A stretch of 32,664 nt of DNA from contig VBWB01000037.1 of assembly GCA_006218045.1 (NCBI GenBank), positions 1-32,664 of the forward strand, read 5' to 3'. The DNA comes from Stygiobacter sp. GTDB taxonomy: Bacteria > Pseudomonadota > Alphaproteobacteria > Rhodospirillales > Magnetospirillaceae. Positions 14,108 through 22,209 of this stretch are shown here, in pieces. Every line of letters starts with the position of its first letter. The stretch's first letter is position 1. Position numbers and translations under genes: made by a program. The notes under the pieces are model-generated. The model saw nothing but the letters and a program-made list of their open reading frames with translations, was not told the DNA's origin and did no database searches.

Positions 14108-15043
14108 TCACAGGAATATCCAGCACGAGCCGCTATCCTCTGCGATGAAATCCCGCCAGTCCGTGCGGCCGCTGAATGTTTTGGCCAGCGTGTTGACCGT
14201 GTCGCTGTATTCGGCGCCCTCCAGCACCCTGGCAGTCAGGCATTGCGGCTGACCGCCCTGGAACGCCTCGACCAGTTGGCGGACCACGTCGCGCTGTTTT
14301 TGTCCCCGGAAGCGATACTCCTTCCCGTGGACGGTGACGACATCGAACTCGGCACTGTGGATCAGCGGTCCGCCATTCGCCGGCATCCCACCGCCCAGCA
14401 GCACCCCGCGCAGGATCGCCTTGTCCAACAGGACGCCACGACCGCTCGGAACCAAGCCATCGGCGATGGGGATGGCGCGATATTCCGGCGGGAGGGCGAG
14501 ATGTCTGGGGATGGCGCCCGTGGTCAGCAGCAGGCTGGCGCCTCGGGCCCGCCTCGGCCCCAATGCCTCTGCGATCCGGTCATGGACATCGGGCCGTCCC
14601 AGCCGCCGGGCCAGGTAGATCGGAAACTTCTTCTTGGTCAGGTAATCCTGTCCCAGATCCCACAGGTGATCGGGTAGCAAAGTCATGGGTTTGGTGTTCG
14701 CCGACATGCCGAGAAGACGGATCGCGATTTCCGGCAGGCGATCGGTGTCGAGCCGGAACGTGCCCAGCCGCAGCGGATCGACCTCCAGGAAACCGCGATC
14801 AGGGTGGAAGCAACGGAACTGTCCTGTGATGCCATCGCGCACGACAGGCACATCCACCTCCGATTCGCCGACGGTCACCAGGACGGTCTTCCGGTTGCCG
14901 TCGGGAATCAGGTAGCCGACGTCGATCAACGTCCTCGCCTCGTCGCCGAGTTGCTCCGTCAGGATGCCGGACGAGATGACGGGACGGACCACTTCCGCCA
15001 GCCCCAGCAGGAAGCGCAGGCCCGTCTCCGACAGTGTCGTCAT
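14108..15043 (-). CDS. Hypothetical protein A of an unassigned two-gene unit (311 aa)
   Basis: The 311-residue protein (MTTLSETGLRFLLGLAEVVR...) is soluble by appearance, with no signal peptide or membrane segment. Its C-terminal 75 residues have a compact pattern, GKEYRFRGQKQRDVVRQLVE near residue 240 followed by LAKTFSGRTDWRDFI, which looks like a winged-helix or small helical domain. I do not recognise the family and see no catalytic motif. The preferred ATG at 15043 begins five bases after the stop of gene B; the frame also stays open upstream with overlap. A strong terminator follows at 14061-14083. The pair has its own transcript beside a phage module, a typical position for phage cargo such as defence or exclusion genes, but this role is inference only. 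Confidence 0.7.
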   Translation of the reverse strand: MTTLSETGLRFLLGLAEVVRPVISSGILTEQLGDEARTLIDVGYLIPDGNRKTVLVTVGESEVDVPVVRDGITGQFRCFHPDRGFLEVDPLRLGTFRLDTDRLPEIAIRLLGMSANTKPMTLLPDHLWDLGQDYLTKKKFPIYLARRLGRPDVHDRIAEALGPRRARGASLLLTTGAIPRHLALPPEYRAIPIADGLVPSGRGVLLDKAILRGVLLGGGMPANGGPLIHSAEFDVVTVHGKEYRFRGQKQRDVVRQLVEAFQGGQPQCLTARVLEGAEYSDTVNTLAKTFSGRTDWRDFIAEDSGSCWIFL

Positions 15044-15048
15044 TTGGC

Positions 15049-16227
15049 TCAAGTGGTCAGATCCTGAAGGATGCCCCAACGGCGCAGGTATTTCTCACCG
15101 ATCAGCCGTTCCTTGTCGGTCTTGTCCTTCAGGTCGCAGCCATTGGGGTGCCGCAGCTTCAGGGAAATGGTCCGGCCACGGGGATTGATGTCGTCCGGTT
15201 CGAACGGCACCGACAGCACCACTTCGCGGATGCGGTATCCGCCCAGGAAGGGATTGCGCTCCTCGAACAATTGGCCGGCCAGGGAATGGACGTTGTCCTC
15301 TGCCAACCGCGCCTCGATGGTCAGGAAGGCCGATTCGTCGAGGGTTTCGAACTTCACCACCCGCACCCGGACGATCCCGATGCCGTCCTGCGGATCGGTC
15401 GCGAAGCGGCGGTCGGTCATGAACACGGACAGGTCGTAATGGCGCAACGGCAAGGGGGTCGCGTCCGCCGAGTGATTGAGCAGGGTCTTGGCGAAGACCT
15501 TGGCCAGATCGCGCCGGTCGGCCTTGCGGTCGCCGACCACCTCGATGACGCCGGACGCCGCCTCGTAGGTGAAGCCCAGCTCGTAAACGGGGCGGTACAC
15601 CAGCGGGCCGATGCTGTCCTGGTCCTTGAACACCTCGACGCTGTCGGGCAGCCCTTCGCGGTAGACCGTCACCTGCACCAGACTCTTGACGCCGCCATCC
15701 ACGTCGGGACGGGTGCGGTCGAAGACCTCGATCTTGACCTTCTCGCCTTCACGGAAGAAGCGCCGGACTTCAGCCGCCAGCGCATTGCGGCGGTCGCCGT
15801 TGCGACCGACGGCCAGCCCCTTGGGAGCCACGAAGGCATCCCAGGTTCGCCCCTTACGGGCGTTCTCGAAGAAGGCAACGTCCTCGGCCTTGCGGAATTT
15901 GGCGGGATCGGTCCTGAACAGCCACAGCGCCCGGGCATGGCGAACGCCCATGTCGCGCAGATGATCCTGTTGCGCTACGTCCGCGACCGACATGATCGCC
16001 GTCTGGCCGACCACGGTCCTCATGCGGTCGACGCGGTCACAATCCAGCCGGATGCGCTCGCGCTCGATTTCCGTCAGGGTGTCGACGGCCTTCAGGACCG
16101 GCTCGATGATCTCCCCATTACCACCGTCCCAGTTCACCGGATCAAGAAACGTCATGCCAAAGCCGGTGAAATAGTCGCGCAACTCGGTACCGGGAACATT
16201 GCGGATCAGGCGGGAGATAACCGGCAT
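15049..16227 (-). CDS. Hypothetical protein B of an unassigned two-gene unit (392 aa)
   Basis: The 392-residue protein starts MPVISRLIRNVPGTELRDYF at ATG 16227, supported by GGAGG six to seven bases upstream; an in-frame ATG at 16239 lacks such a site. It has a charged N-terminal domain with a long helical segment (LKAVDTLTEIERERIRLDCD). A beta-rich central and C-terminal region follows, including SLVQVTVYREGLPD, VYELGFTYEAASGVIEVVGD and GIGIVRVRVVKFETL. No known catalytic or nucleotide-binding motif is seen. It is followed closely by gene A, so the two probably act together. Its regular codon use and length argue for a real, conserved gene. The function is unknown to me. Confidence 0.7.
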   Translation of the reverse strand: MPVISRLIRNVPGTELRDYFTGFGMTFLDPVNWDGGNGEIIEPVLKAVDTLTEIERERIRLDCDRVDRMRTVVGQTAIMSVADVAQQDHLRDMGVRHARALWLFRTDPAKFRKAEDVAFFENARKGRTWDAFVAPKGLAVGRNGDRRNALAAEVRRFFREGEKVKIEVFDRTRPDVDGGVKSLVQVTVYREGLPDSVEVFKDQDSIGPLVYRPVYELGFTYEAASGVIEVVGDRKADRRDLAKVFAKTLLNHSADATPLPLRHYDLSVFMTDRRFATDPQDGIGIVRVRVVKFETLDESAFLTIEARLAEDNVHSLAGQLFEERNPFLGGYRIREVVLSVPFEPDDINPRGRTISLKLRHPNGCDLKDKTDKERLIGEKYLRRWGILQDLTT

Positions 16228-16293
16228 GAAAGCCTCCATGGTGGTTTTTGGAAATCGGATGGAGGGAGTTAACTAGACTAAGCAGTTGAATTG

Positions 16294-16331
16294 ATTCTCA
16301 TCGACCAGGGGCGGTCCTGGTCGATGAGAAT
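16294..16331. terminator. Perfect 16-base inverted repeat downstream of the thiolase gene
   Basis: ATTCTCATCGACCAGG (16294-16309) is separated by GGCGGT from its exact complement (16316-16331). It lies 22 bases beyond the stop of the thiolase gene, where the catabolic operon should end. No U-tract follows, so it may be a bidirectional or factor-assisted terminator. It also lies at the junction between the phage-like and catabolic blocks. Confidence 0.6.
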
Positions 16332-16352
16332 GATGCAAATTATTCTAGGTTA

Positions 16353-17564
16353 TTAGATCCGCTCTATAATCGTCGCAATACCCTGCCCGACCCCGATGCA
16401 CATGGTGCACAAAGCATATCGGCCGCCGGTTTGCTCCAGTTGGTGCATGGCCGTGGTCATCAGTCGCGCACCAGACATGCCGAGGGGGTGCCCCATTGCG
16501 ATGGCTCCGCCGTTGGGATTGACGTGCTCGGCGTCATCCGGAAGCCCCAGGCTCCTGAGGACGGCAAGCGCCTGGGAGGCAAAAGCCTCGTTCAGTTCGA
16601 TGACATCCATGTCGGCGAGTGCAAGACCAGTCAAAGCAAGGACTTTCCGGGTTGCTGGGGCAGGTCCAATTCCCATGATACGTGGGGCAACCCCGGCGCT
16701 TGCCATGCCGACAATACGTGCGCGAGGAACTAAACCTTGACGTTTCGCTTCTTCCTCAGAGGCGAGGAGCAAGGCGCAGGCCCCGTCACTGACGCCGGAA
16801 GCGTTCCCGGCCGTGACCGTACCATCCGGTCTGACAACGCCTCGAAGCTTGGCTAATTGTTCGAGTTTGGTCTCAGAGCGGGGATGCTCATCGATTTTGA
16901 CGGTGAGAGGCTCCCCCTTCTTCTGCGGGATCTTGACTTCGACGATTTCACTGATGAAACGTCCCGTTGACTGAGCTAAAGCTGTGCGTTGCTGACTGCG
17001 GAAAGCGAAAGCATCCTGGTCCGCACGGGAAATTCCAAAATCAGTCGCTACATTTTCCGCCGTCTCCGGCATGGAGTCCACCCCATAAAGCTGTTTCATC
17101 GCGGGGTTGACGAAACGCCAGCCGATCGTCGTGTCCTCTATCTTAGCTGATCGAGAAAATGCGCTTTCAGCTTTTCCCATTACAAACGGCGCACGGGACA
17201 TGCTTTCTACGCCGCCAGCAATCATCAGACGTGTATCACCAGATCGGATTGCGCGTGCGGCAGTGCCGATCGCATCCATTCCTGAACCGCAGAGCCGATT
17301 GATCGTGGAACCTGGCACTTCGGTGGGAAGTCCTGCGAGAAGAGCCGCCATCCGTGCGACATTTCTATTGTCTTCACCGGCTTGATTAGCGCAACCAAGG
17401 ACCACGTCATCAATCATTGACCAATCGACGGAAGCATTCCTGGTTTTGAGCGCTGCGATAGGGATTGCCGCAAGGTCGTCAGCCCGGATGGGGGAAAGAG
17501 CCCCGCCATAGCGGCCAACAGGGGTCCGGATCGCATCGCAGATAAAGGCTTCACCCATATTCAT
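16353..17564 (-). CDS. Acetyl-CoA C-acyltransferase (beta-ketothiolase), PcaF/PaaJ/PimB-like
   Basis: The 403-residue thiolase cleaves a 3-oxoacyl-CoA with CoA to release acetyl-CoA. The nucleophile Cys92 is in NRLCGSGMD, His359 in GHPLGMSG and the second catalytic Cys389 in CIGVGQG, all family-typical. The closest recalled relatives are 3-oxoadipyl-CoA thiolases (PcaF/PaaJ), which act on dicarboxyl-CoA chains. Here a 3-oxopimeloyl-CoA substrate, giving glutaryl-CoA plus acetyl-CoA, fits the context. A GAGGAGGGG sequence lies 13-21 bases upstream of the ATG at 17564. A second ATG, six bases inside, is also possible. It is the last gene of the minus-strand operon, followed by an inverted repeat. 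Confidence 0.9.
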   Translation of the reverse strand: MNMGEAFICDAIRTPVGRYGGALSPIRADDLAAIPIAALKTRNASVDWSMIDDVVLGCANQAGEDNRNVARMAALLAGLPTEVPGSTINRLCGSGMDAIGTAARAIRSGDTRLMIAGGVESMSRAPFVMGKAESAFSRSAKIEDTTIGWRFVNPAMKQLYGVDSMPETAENVATDFGISRADQDAFAFRSQQRTALAQSTGRFISEIVEVKIPQKKGEPLTVKIDEHPRSETKLEQLAKLRGVVRPDGTVTAGNASGVSDGACALLLASEEEAKRQGLVPRARIVGMASAGVAPRIMGIGPAPATRKVLALTGLALADMDVIELNEAFASQALAVLRSLGLPDDAEHVNPNGGAIAMGHPLGMSGARLMTTAMHQLEQTGGRYALCTMCIGVGQGIATIIERI

Positions 17565-17667
17565 CAGGCCGCTAAGGGCCCCTCCTCAATGGCCGTAAGG
17601 CCGGTCATGGTGATGGTCCCGGAGTGTTGGCGTTGAATGGTCAATCAGGCCGGGAGTTGGCGCGGTG

Positions 17668-18456
17668 CTATCGGCCGGAAAACACCGGGGGGCGCTTGGC
17701 GAAAAAGGCGCTCAAACCCTCGGTGAAGTCCGCCGATTGAGATGCCTTTCGTTGGAGGTCGCGTTCGAGATCAAGCTGAGTTGCCAGATCATTGGTTGCG
17801 GAGGCTGCCAATGCCTGTTTCAGAAGCCCGAATGTCCCGGTCGGTTGTGTCGCGAGGTAGGATGCTAGAGCATGCGCTTCCTTGATTAGCTCCGCATCAG
17901 GCACGGCACGCCAAATCATTCCCCAGTTTTCAGCCTGCTGCGCATCAATGGGCTGAGCGAGAAGGGCAAGTGCCCGCGTACGCGCGTCCCCGATAAGGCG
18001 CGGAAGGAAGTAGGTGCCGCCACAATCCGGGATCAGGGCGATCTTGGCGAATGCCTGGATGAACTTGGCCGACTGGCCGGCCAACACGATGTCGCCAGCA
18101 AGGGCAAGGTTGGCACCACCGCCGGCAGCAACTCCGTTCACTGCGCAAATAACCGGTTTTGGCATCGAGCGAAGAGTCAATACCAGCGGGTTGTACAACT
18201 GTTCCATGATCCCGGCGAGATCCAACGCATTCTTATTCGGGGCAGGCTGACACTCTTCCAGGTCTTGGCCCGCGCAAAATGCGCGCCCGGCTCCCGTAAT
18301 GACGACAGCTCGGCAGGAAGTGTCGTTTACGATGCCGTCGAGGATGCCGGTCAGTTGCTGCAGCATCGGTTCGTTCAGAGAATTCAACCGGTCTGGCCGG
18401 TTGAGGGTTATCTGCTTCCAGCCTTCATATTCGGTGACAAGAATGGGATCTTCCAT
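17668..18456 (-). CDS. PaaG-like enoyl-CoA hydratase/isomerase
   Basis: The 262-residue crotonase has the oxyanion-hole segments CAGQDLEE (61-68) and NGVAAGGGANLALA (107-120). It lacks the two catalytic glutamates of normal hydratases. In their place are alanine/asparagine at one site and the segment KIALIPDCGGTYF at the other, with Asp144 where hydratases have Gly. This is the PaaG pattern: ring-1,2-epoxyphenylacetyl-CoA isomerases and cis/trans dienoyl-CoA isomerases. The C-terminal LDLERDLQRKASQSADFTEG is also PaaG-typical. The start at 18456 is supported by AGGAGA upstream; an upstream in-frame ATG at 18483 has no site. In this operon it could shift double bonds of pimeloyl-CoA intermediates or act as the hydratase of beta-oxidation. 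Confidence 0.8.
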   Translation of the reverse strand: MEDPILVTEYEGWKQITLNRPDRLNSLNEPMLQQLTGILDGIVNDTSCRAVVITGAGRAFCAGQDLEECQPAPNKNALDLAGIMEQLYNPLVLTLRSMPKPVICAVNGVAAGGGANLALAGDIVLAGQSAKFIQAFAKIALIPDCGGTYFLPRLIGDARTRALALLAQPIDAQQAENWGMIWRAVPDAELIKEAHALASYLATQPTGTFGLLKQALAASATNDLATQLDLERDLQRKASQSADFTEGLSAFFAKRPPVFSGR

Positions 18457-18514
18457 GGATATTTCTTCTCCTGTGGAGTGCATGGCCAGGGCGAAAACCT
18501 GGGTAGTTCAACCA

Positions 18515-20059
18515 TCAGTTAATGGCGTCAGGCGAAGCCTGGGGGTGCAAGGAGTGCTGTGCATTCACTGACCGGCGCAGAAACTGCGAAGCGCGGTAAC
18601 GGTCGTCCCCGTAGCTCATCTGCAGATTTTCAAGAACGGTCAGGATTCTCGCCGCGCCGATTTGGTCGGCCCAGGATAGCGGGCCGCGGGGATAGTTGAC
18701 CCCGAGTGTCATGGCGCGGTCGATATCGGTCGGCGATGCGACTTGTTGTAACGCCGCCTCGGCACCTTCATTGGCCAGCATCGCCAGGGTACGCAGGACG
18801 ATAAGCCCAGGAACGTCATCAATGACAGAAACAGCCATGCCAAGGCTTTGGAACAGGCCTAATGCCGCAGATAGTGCGGAAGATGGGGCTTGGTCAGCGG
18901 GGGCGATAGCGATGCGGGATGCTTTGGTGTAATCAAGCGCTAGGTCAAAGAGGATCAGGTCGGGCCTGTCGCCCCCGGTTGCCCGGGACGTGGCGGTTCG
19001 ACCATCACTAAGGGCAAGAGTGGCGCCAGGAATACGGATATGACCCGTCCCTGCTTCCCGGGTGACGGTCATCAGACCTTTTGCTTCCAATTCCCCCACC
19101 AGTGCTTCCGCAGGGCCAAGGTTACCTTCGATCACCACAAATGCTGGAATTTGGCTCGGAGAAGCCGTGTCCGGCGATTGTTGCGGGGCATCGGCAGTAT
19201 AATTGTAAAAACCACGTCCCGTTTTGCGACCAAGCCATCCGGCAGCGATCAATTCCTGCTGTGTCAGGGATGGCCGAAAACGAGGGTCGCCGAAATAGGC
19301 CTCAAAAACTGAACGCGTAACAGCGAAGTTCACATCATGGCCGATCAAGTCCATCAATTCGAACGGCCCCATCCGAAAGCCGCCGCTTTCCTTTATGACG
19401 GCATCAATGGTCGCAACGCTTGCGGCACCTTCCTCAAGCAGCCGTAACGCTTCGGCATAGAACGGTCTGGCCACTCTGTTGACAATGAAACCGGGCGTCG
19501 AGGTGGCGCGAACCGGTTCTTTCCCCCAGGCCAAGGCTGTGTCGTAGAGGGTGTCAAGTGTGGTCGGCTCGGATGCAAGCCCCGATACGATCTCCACGAG
19601 CTTCATGATTGGCGCGGGATTGAAAAAATGGAATCCGGCTAGCCGCCCCGGGAATTCGAGGCCAGCCGCGATAGCAGTGACGGAAAGCGAGGACGTGTTG
19701 GTGGCGAGAATACAGCTTGGGCTGACGATTCCCTCAAGTTCCGAGAAAACGGCTCTCTTTACCTCGAGGTTTTCGACAATCGCCTCGATGACAAGTCTGG
19801 CATCGGTCATTACGGACAGAGAGGATGCGACAGAGATCCTGCTTGCGATGGTGTTCCGCTCGTCTTCATTCACCTTGCCTTTCGACACCAGGCGGTCGAG
19901 GCTGGCGAGAATGTTGGCTCGGCCTTGTGCCGCAGCCCCGTCTTTCGCGTCATAGAGCCACACGGGGTGTCCGGCACATGCCGCCACTTGGGCGATGCCT
20001 GATCCCATTGCTCCCGAACCGATCACAGCTATGGTTTCGTGATTGGAAAGTGCAGTCAT
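18515..20059 (-). CDS. 3-hydroxyacyl-CoA dehydrogenase, PaaH/PaaC-like
   Basis: The 514-residue NAD-dependent enzyme begins with the Rossmann motif IGSGAMGSGIAQ (13-24). It carries the catalytic His144 in AGFHFFNPAP, the ATNTSSL stretch (119-125), and one HAD C-terminal domain around PGFIVNRVARPFYAEAL. A second, degenerate C-terminal domain starts near VPGLIVLRTLAMLANEG, as in PaaH/PaaC proteins of about 500 residues. It would oxidise 3-hydroxypimeloyl-CoA (or 3-hydroxyadipyl-type) intermediates to the 3-oxo compound used by the thiolase. Its ATG overlaps the stop of the MDR gene by four bases. There is no frameshift. Confidence 0.85.
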   Translation of the reverse strand: MTALSNHETIAVIGSGAMGSGIAQVAACAGHPVWLYDAKDGAAAQGRANILASLDRLVSKGKVNEDERNTIASRISVASSLSVMTDARLVIEAIVENLEVKRAVFSELEGIVSPSCILATNTSSLSVTAIAAGLEFPGRLAGFHFFNPAPIMKLVEIVSGLASEPTTLDTLYDTALAWGKEPVRATSTPGFIVNRVARPFYAEALRLLEEGAASVATIDAVIKESGGFRMGPFELMDLIGHDVNFAVTRSVFEAYFGDPRFRPSLTQQELIAAGWLGRKTGRGFYNYTADAPQQSPDTASPSQIPAFVVIEGNLGPAEALVGELEAKGLMTVTREAGTGHIRIPGATLALSDGRTATSRATGGDRPDLILFDLALDYTKASRIAIAPADQAPSSALSAALGLFQSLGMAVSVIDDVPGLIVLRTLAMLANEGAEAALQQVASPTDIDRAMTLGVNYPRGPLSWADQIGAARILTVLENLQMSYGDDRYRASQFLRRSVNAQHSLHPQASPDAIN

Positions 20060-21054
20060 TCTGAACCCCCGACTTCGATCAGGGCTCGGCCGCCCGTTCG
20101 ACCTTGTGTGACAAAATCCACTGCGCTGGGCAGGTCTTTGAAATTGAATGTGCGCCCAACACGGGGTGAAAGAAGACCTTCGCGGGCCAAGTTGAAGATC
20201 TCTGCTTGTACCGCCTTCATTTTTTCAGGTTCGTGCCGCCGAAACTGGCTGAGTTCCAGCCCCATCACGGCGATGTTCTTAAGTAAGAGGTAGTTGGCTT
20301 TGATGGATGGGATGTCCCCGGCGGCGAAGCCAACGACGACGAGGCGGCCACGCCATTCCATCGCGCGCAATGCCGCGTTCAGGAACGCCCCCCCGATCGG
20401 ATCAATCACCAAATCGGCGCCTTTTCCTCCTGTCGCCGCGAAAACCTGATCCCGCACCGTGTCTCGCAGATCAGGAACCGACAGGTCGATGATCGCATCA
20501 GCTCCAGCGGACAGAACGGCGTCCCGATCATCGGGAGAACGGATAGCCGCAAGCACCATCCCCGCGCCAAGGGCTTTGGCGATCTGAACGGCGGCGAGCC
20601 CCACGGCACCACCAGCACCACCGATCAAGACGATTTCGCCACGAGAGAAACGTCCGCGTTCGATCAAAGCAAAATGGGCGGTGAGGTAGGAACCGGATAG
20701 CAACACGGCCTGGGCGAGCGGCAGGTCATCGGGGACCGGATAGAATGCGCCCACTTTCGCTTTGGCTTGCTCGGCGAATGCACCATTCAAGACGTAGGCG
20801 GCGACCCGGTCACCAATTTTACAATCGACATCAGCGCCAACTGCTCGGACCGTTCCTGAAAATTCCATGCCTGGTGTGAATGGAGTCGGGGGGGTGCTTT
20901 GGTATCGGCCTGAAACCACCAGGGTATCGACAAAACCAACGGCTGCCGCGGCAACGTCTACGACAATTTCATCCGCTGCAGGAACTAGGTCCGGAACCTC
21001 GTCGAGCTTCATATTCGTGGGAGAGCCGACCTCCCATATACGGTAACTACGCAT
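20056..21054 (-). CDS. Zinc-free MDR family NADPH:quinone reductase-like oxidoreductase
   Basis: The 332-residue protein is a medium-chain dehydrogenase/reductase of the quinone-reductase branch. The N-terminal GroES-like part includes PGMEFSGTVRAVG (61-73), with no zinc-ligand cysteines. A nucleotide-binding motif, LIGGAGGAVGLAAVQ (143-157), and a Rossmann C-terminal half follow. The preferred ATG at 21054 is preceded by GAGGG and begins ten bases after the CaiB-family gene stop; the 15-residue longer start lies inside that gene. Its stop overlaps the HAD gene start. Possible roles are enoyl-CoA reduction or redox recycling, neither shown. The MDR enzyme is not part of the standard cyclohexanecarboxylate pathway. 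Confidence 0.8.
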   Translation of the reverse strand: MRSYRIWEVGSPTNMKLDEVPDLVPAADEIVVDVAAAAVGFVDTLVVSGRYQSTPPTPFTPGMEFSGTVRAVGADVDCKIGDRVAAYVLNGAFAEQAKAKVGAFYPVPDDLPLAQAVLLSGSYLTAHFALIERGRFSRGEIVLIGGAGGAVGLAAVQIAKALGAGMVLAAIRSPDDRDAVLSAGADAIIDLSVPDLRDTVRDQVFAATGGKGADLVIDPIGGAFLNAALRAMEWRGRLVVVGFAAGDIPSIKANYLLLKNIAVMGLELSQFRRHEPEKMKAVQAEIFNLAREGLLSPRVGRTFNFKDLPSAVDFVTQGRTGGRALIEVGGSE

Positions 21055-21064
21055 CGGGATGCCC

Positions 21065-22180
21065 TCAGCTTGCAGGATGTGAAACGCCGCTTTCGTCAAA
21101 GCGAGGCGAAAACGCGTGGCTATACGGGGATCGAAACGCCGAATTGATCGGCACCGGTAAGGCCGGCAAGGTTTTGCTGCCGATGCCCAGTGTTCTTCCC
21201 TGAATTTGGCGGTTACTCCCTTGGGAGGCGGTGATCGCCTCTTCCAAGGTTAAAACGATCGAACAGCAAACGTCTTTTCCGGAAAATGCCTCATCCCATT
21301 CCGCAGCGGTCCGCATGCGGATGCGCTCTGCTATGGCATCGACCGCCTCATCGACGGGGGCACCGGGATCTGCGAGGTGAGGGGGGAGGCCTATAATCGA
21401 AGTGAATTCAGCCCAGAACTTATCCTCTATTGGCGCTGCCGCCAGGAACCTGTCATCAGCGGTTCGATAGACTTGGTAACGAGGCGACGCCCCAATCACC
21501 AAGTTGCTTGCAGGCTTTGGCCATTCCAATCCGGCAAACCCGGAACTTAGCCCCCATGACAGGTAGCCCATCAAATTGTCTGTCATGCCCACGTCGATGT
21601 AGCAGCCTTGACCGGTGTGATCGCGCTGTCGCAATGCCAGCAAGATATTTAGGACGGCCGGCAAGGCCCCCCCCGCAATGTCGCCGGCGAGGAAGGCGGA
21701 TAGAACCGGATGCCCGTTCTTGTCTGTTGTCAGGCCGAGAATCCCGGATTCCGCTGCAAAATTAAGGTCGTGCCCCGGTTTCGACGCCTTCGGTCCATTT
21801 TGTCCCCAGCCACTGATCGAGCAATAAATCAACCTTTGATTGCGTTCGTGCAGGGCCTGATAACTCAAGCCTAGTCGTTCCATGACACCGGGACGGAATT
21901 GCTCGATCAGGATGTCGGCCTTGTCGATCAAAGGGCCTAGAACCGTCATGACATCGGGGGATTTCAGGTCGATGGTGATCGACCGCTTTCCGCGATTGAG
22001 CAGAGCAAAGTTGACGCCTTCACCATCGACGACGGGATCGTAGGCGCGCATGGCATCCCCGCCGCCGGGGCGTTCAATCTTGACGACCTCGGCCCCGGCT
22101 TCAGCAAGCATCAGGCTTGCCAAAGGACCGGGAAGCAATGTCGAAAAATCTAGGACAAATAGGTTGTTCAGTGGAGACAT
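21065..22180 (-). CDS. CaiB/BaiF-family CoA transferase or alpha-methylacyl-CoA racemase-like protein
   Basis: The 371-residue protein has the family's start, VLDFSTLLPGPLASLMLAEA, followed by EVVKIERPGGGDAMR. It also has the conserved RGKRSITIDLK segment and the active-site Asp138 in PGHDLNFAAESG. The N-terminal half looks closer to alpha-methylacyl-CoA racemases than to formyl-CoA transferases. The ATG at 22180 has GGAGG nine bases upstream; two in-frame ATGs at 22198 and 22186 lack this. The last 20 residues (from about YSHAF) do not look like the family tail, so the C-terminus may have been altered by a small frameshift. It could move CoA to the acid from a pathway intermediate, or epimerise a ring- or chain-substituted CoA ester. 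Confidence 0.8.
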   Translation of the reverse strand: MSPLNNLFVLDFSTLLPGPLASLMLAEAGAEVVKIERPGGGDAMRAYDPVVDGEGVNFALLNRGKRSITIDLKSPDVMTVLGPLIDKADILIEQFRPGVMERLGLSYQALHERNQRLIYCSISGWGQNGPKASKPGHDLNFAAESGILGLTTDKNGHPVLSAFLAGDIAGGALPAVLNILLALRQRDHTGQGCYIDVGMTDNLMGYLSWGLSSGFAGLEWPKPASNLVIGASPRYQVYRTADDRFLAAAPIEDKFWAEFTSIIGLPPHLADPGAPVDEAVDAIAERIRMRTAAEWDEAFSGKDVCCSIVLTLEEAITASQGSNRQIQGRTLGIGSKTLPALPVPINSAFRSPYSHAFSPRFDESGVSHPAS

Positions 22181-22209
22181 CAACATGTCCTCCGCCATCG
22201 ATGATTGAC

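Noticed and set aside
15034-16272. Plus-strand frame of 412 residues opposite unknown gene B
   Set aside because: Gene B has GGAGG at its start, a close partner gene and a terminator beyond. The plus frame has none of these.
16228-16352. tRNA gene or attachment site at the block junction
   Set aside because: No cloverleaf sequence and no integrase gene are visible, and no matching direct repeat was found by eye.
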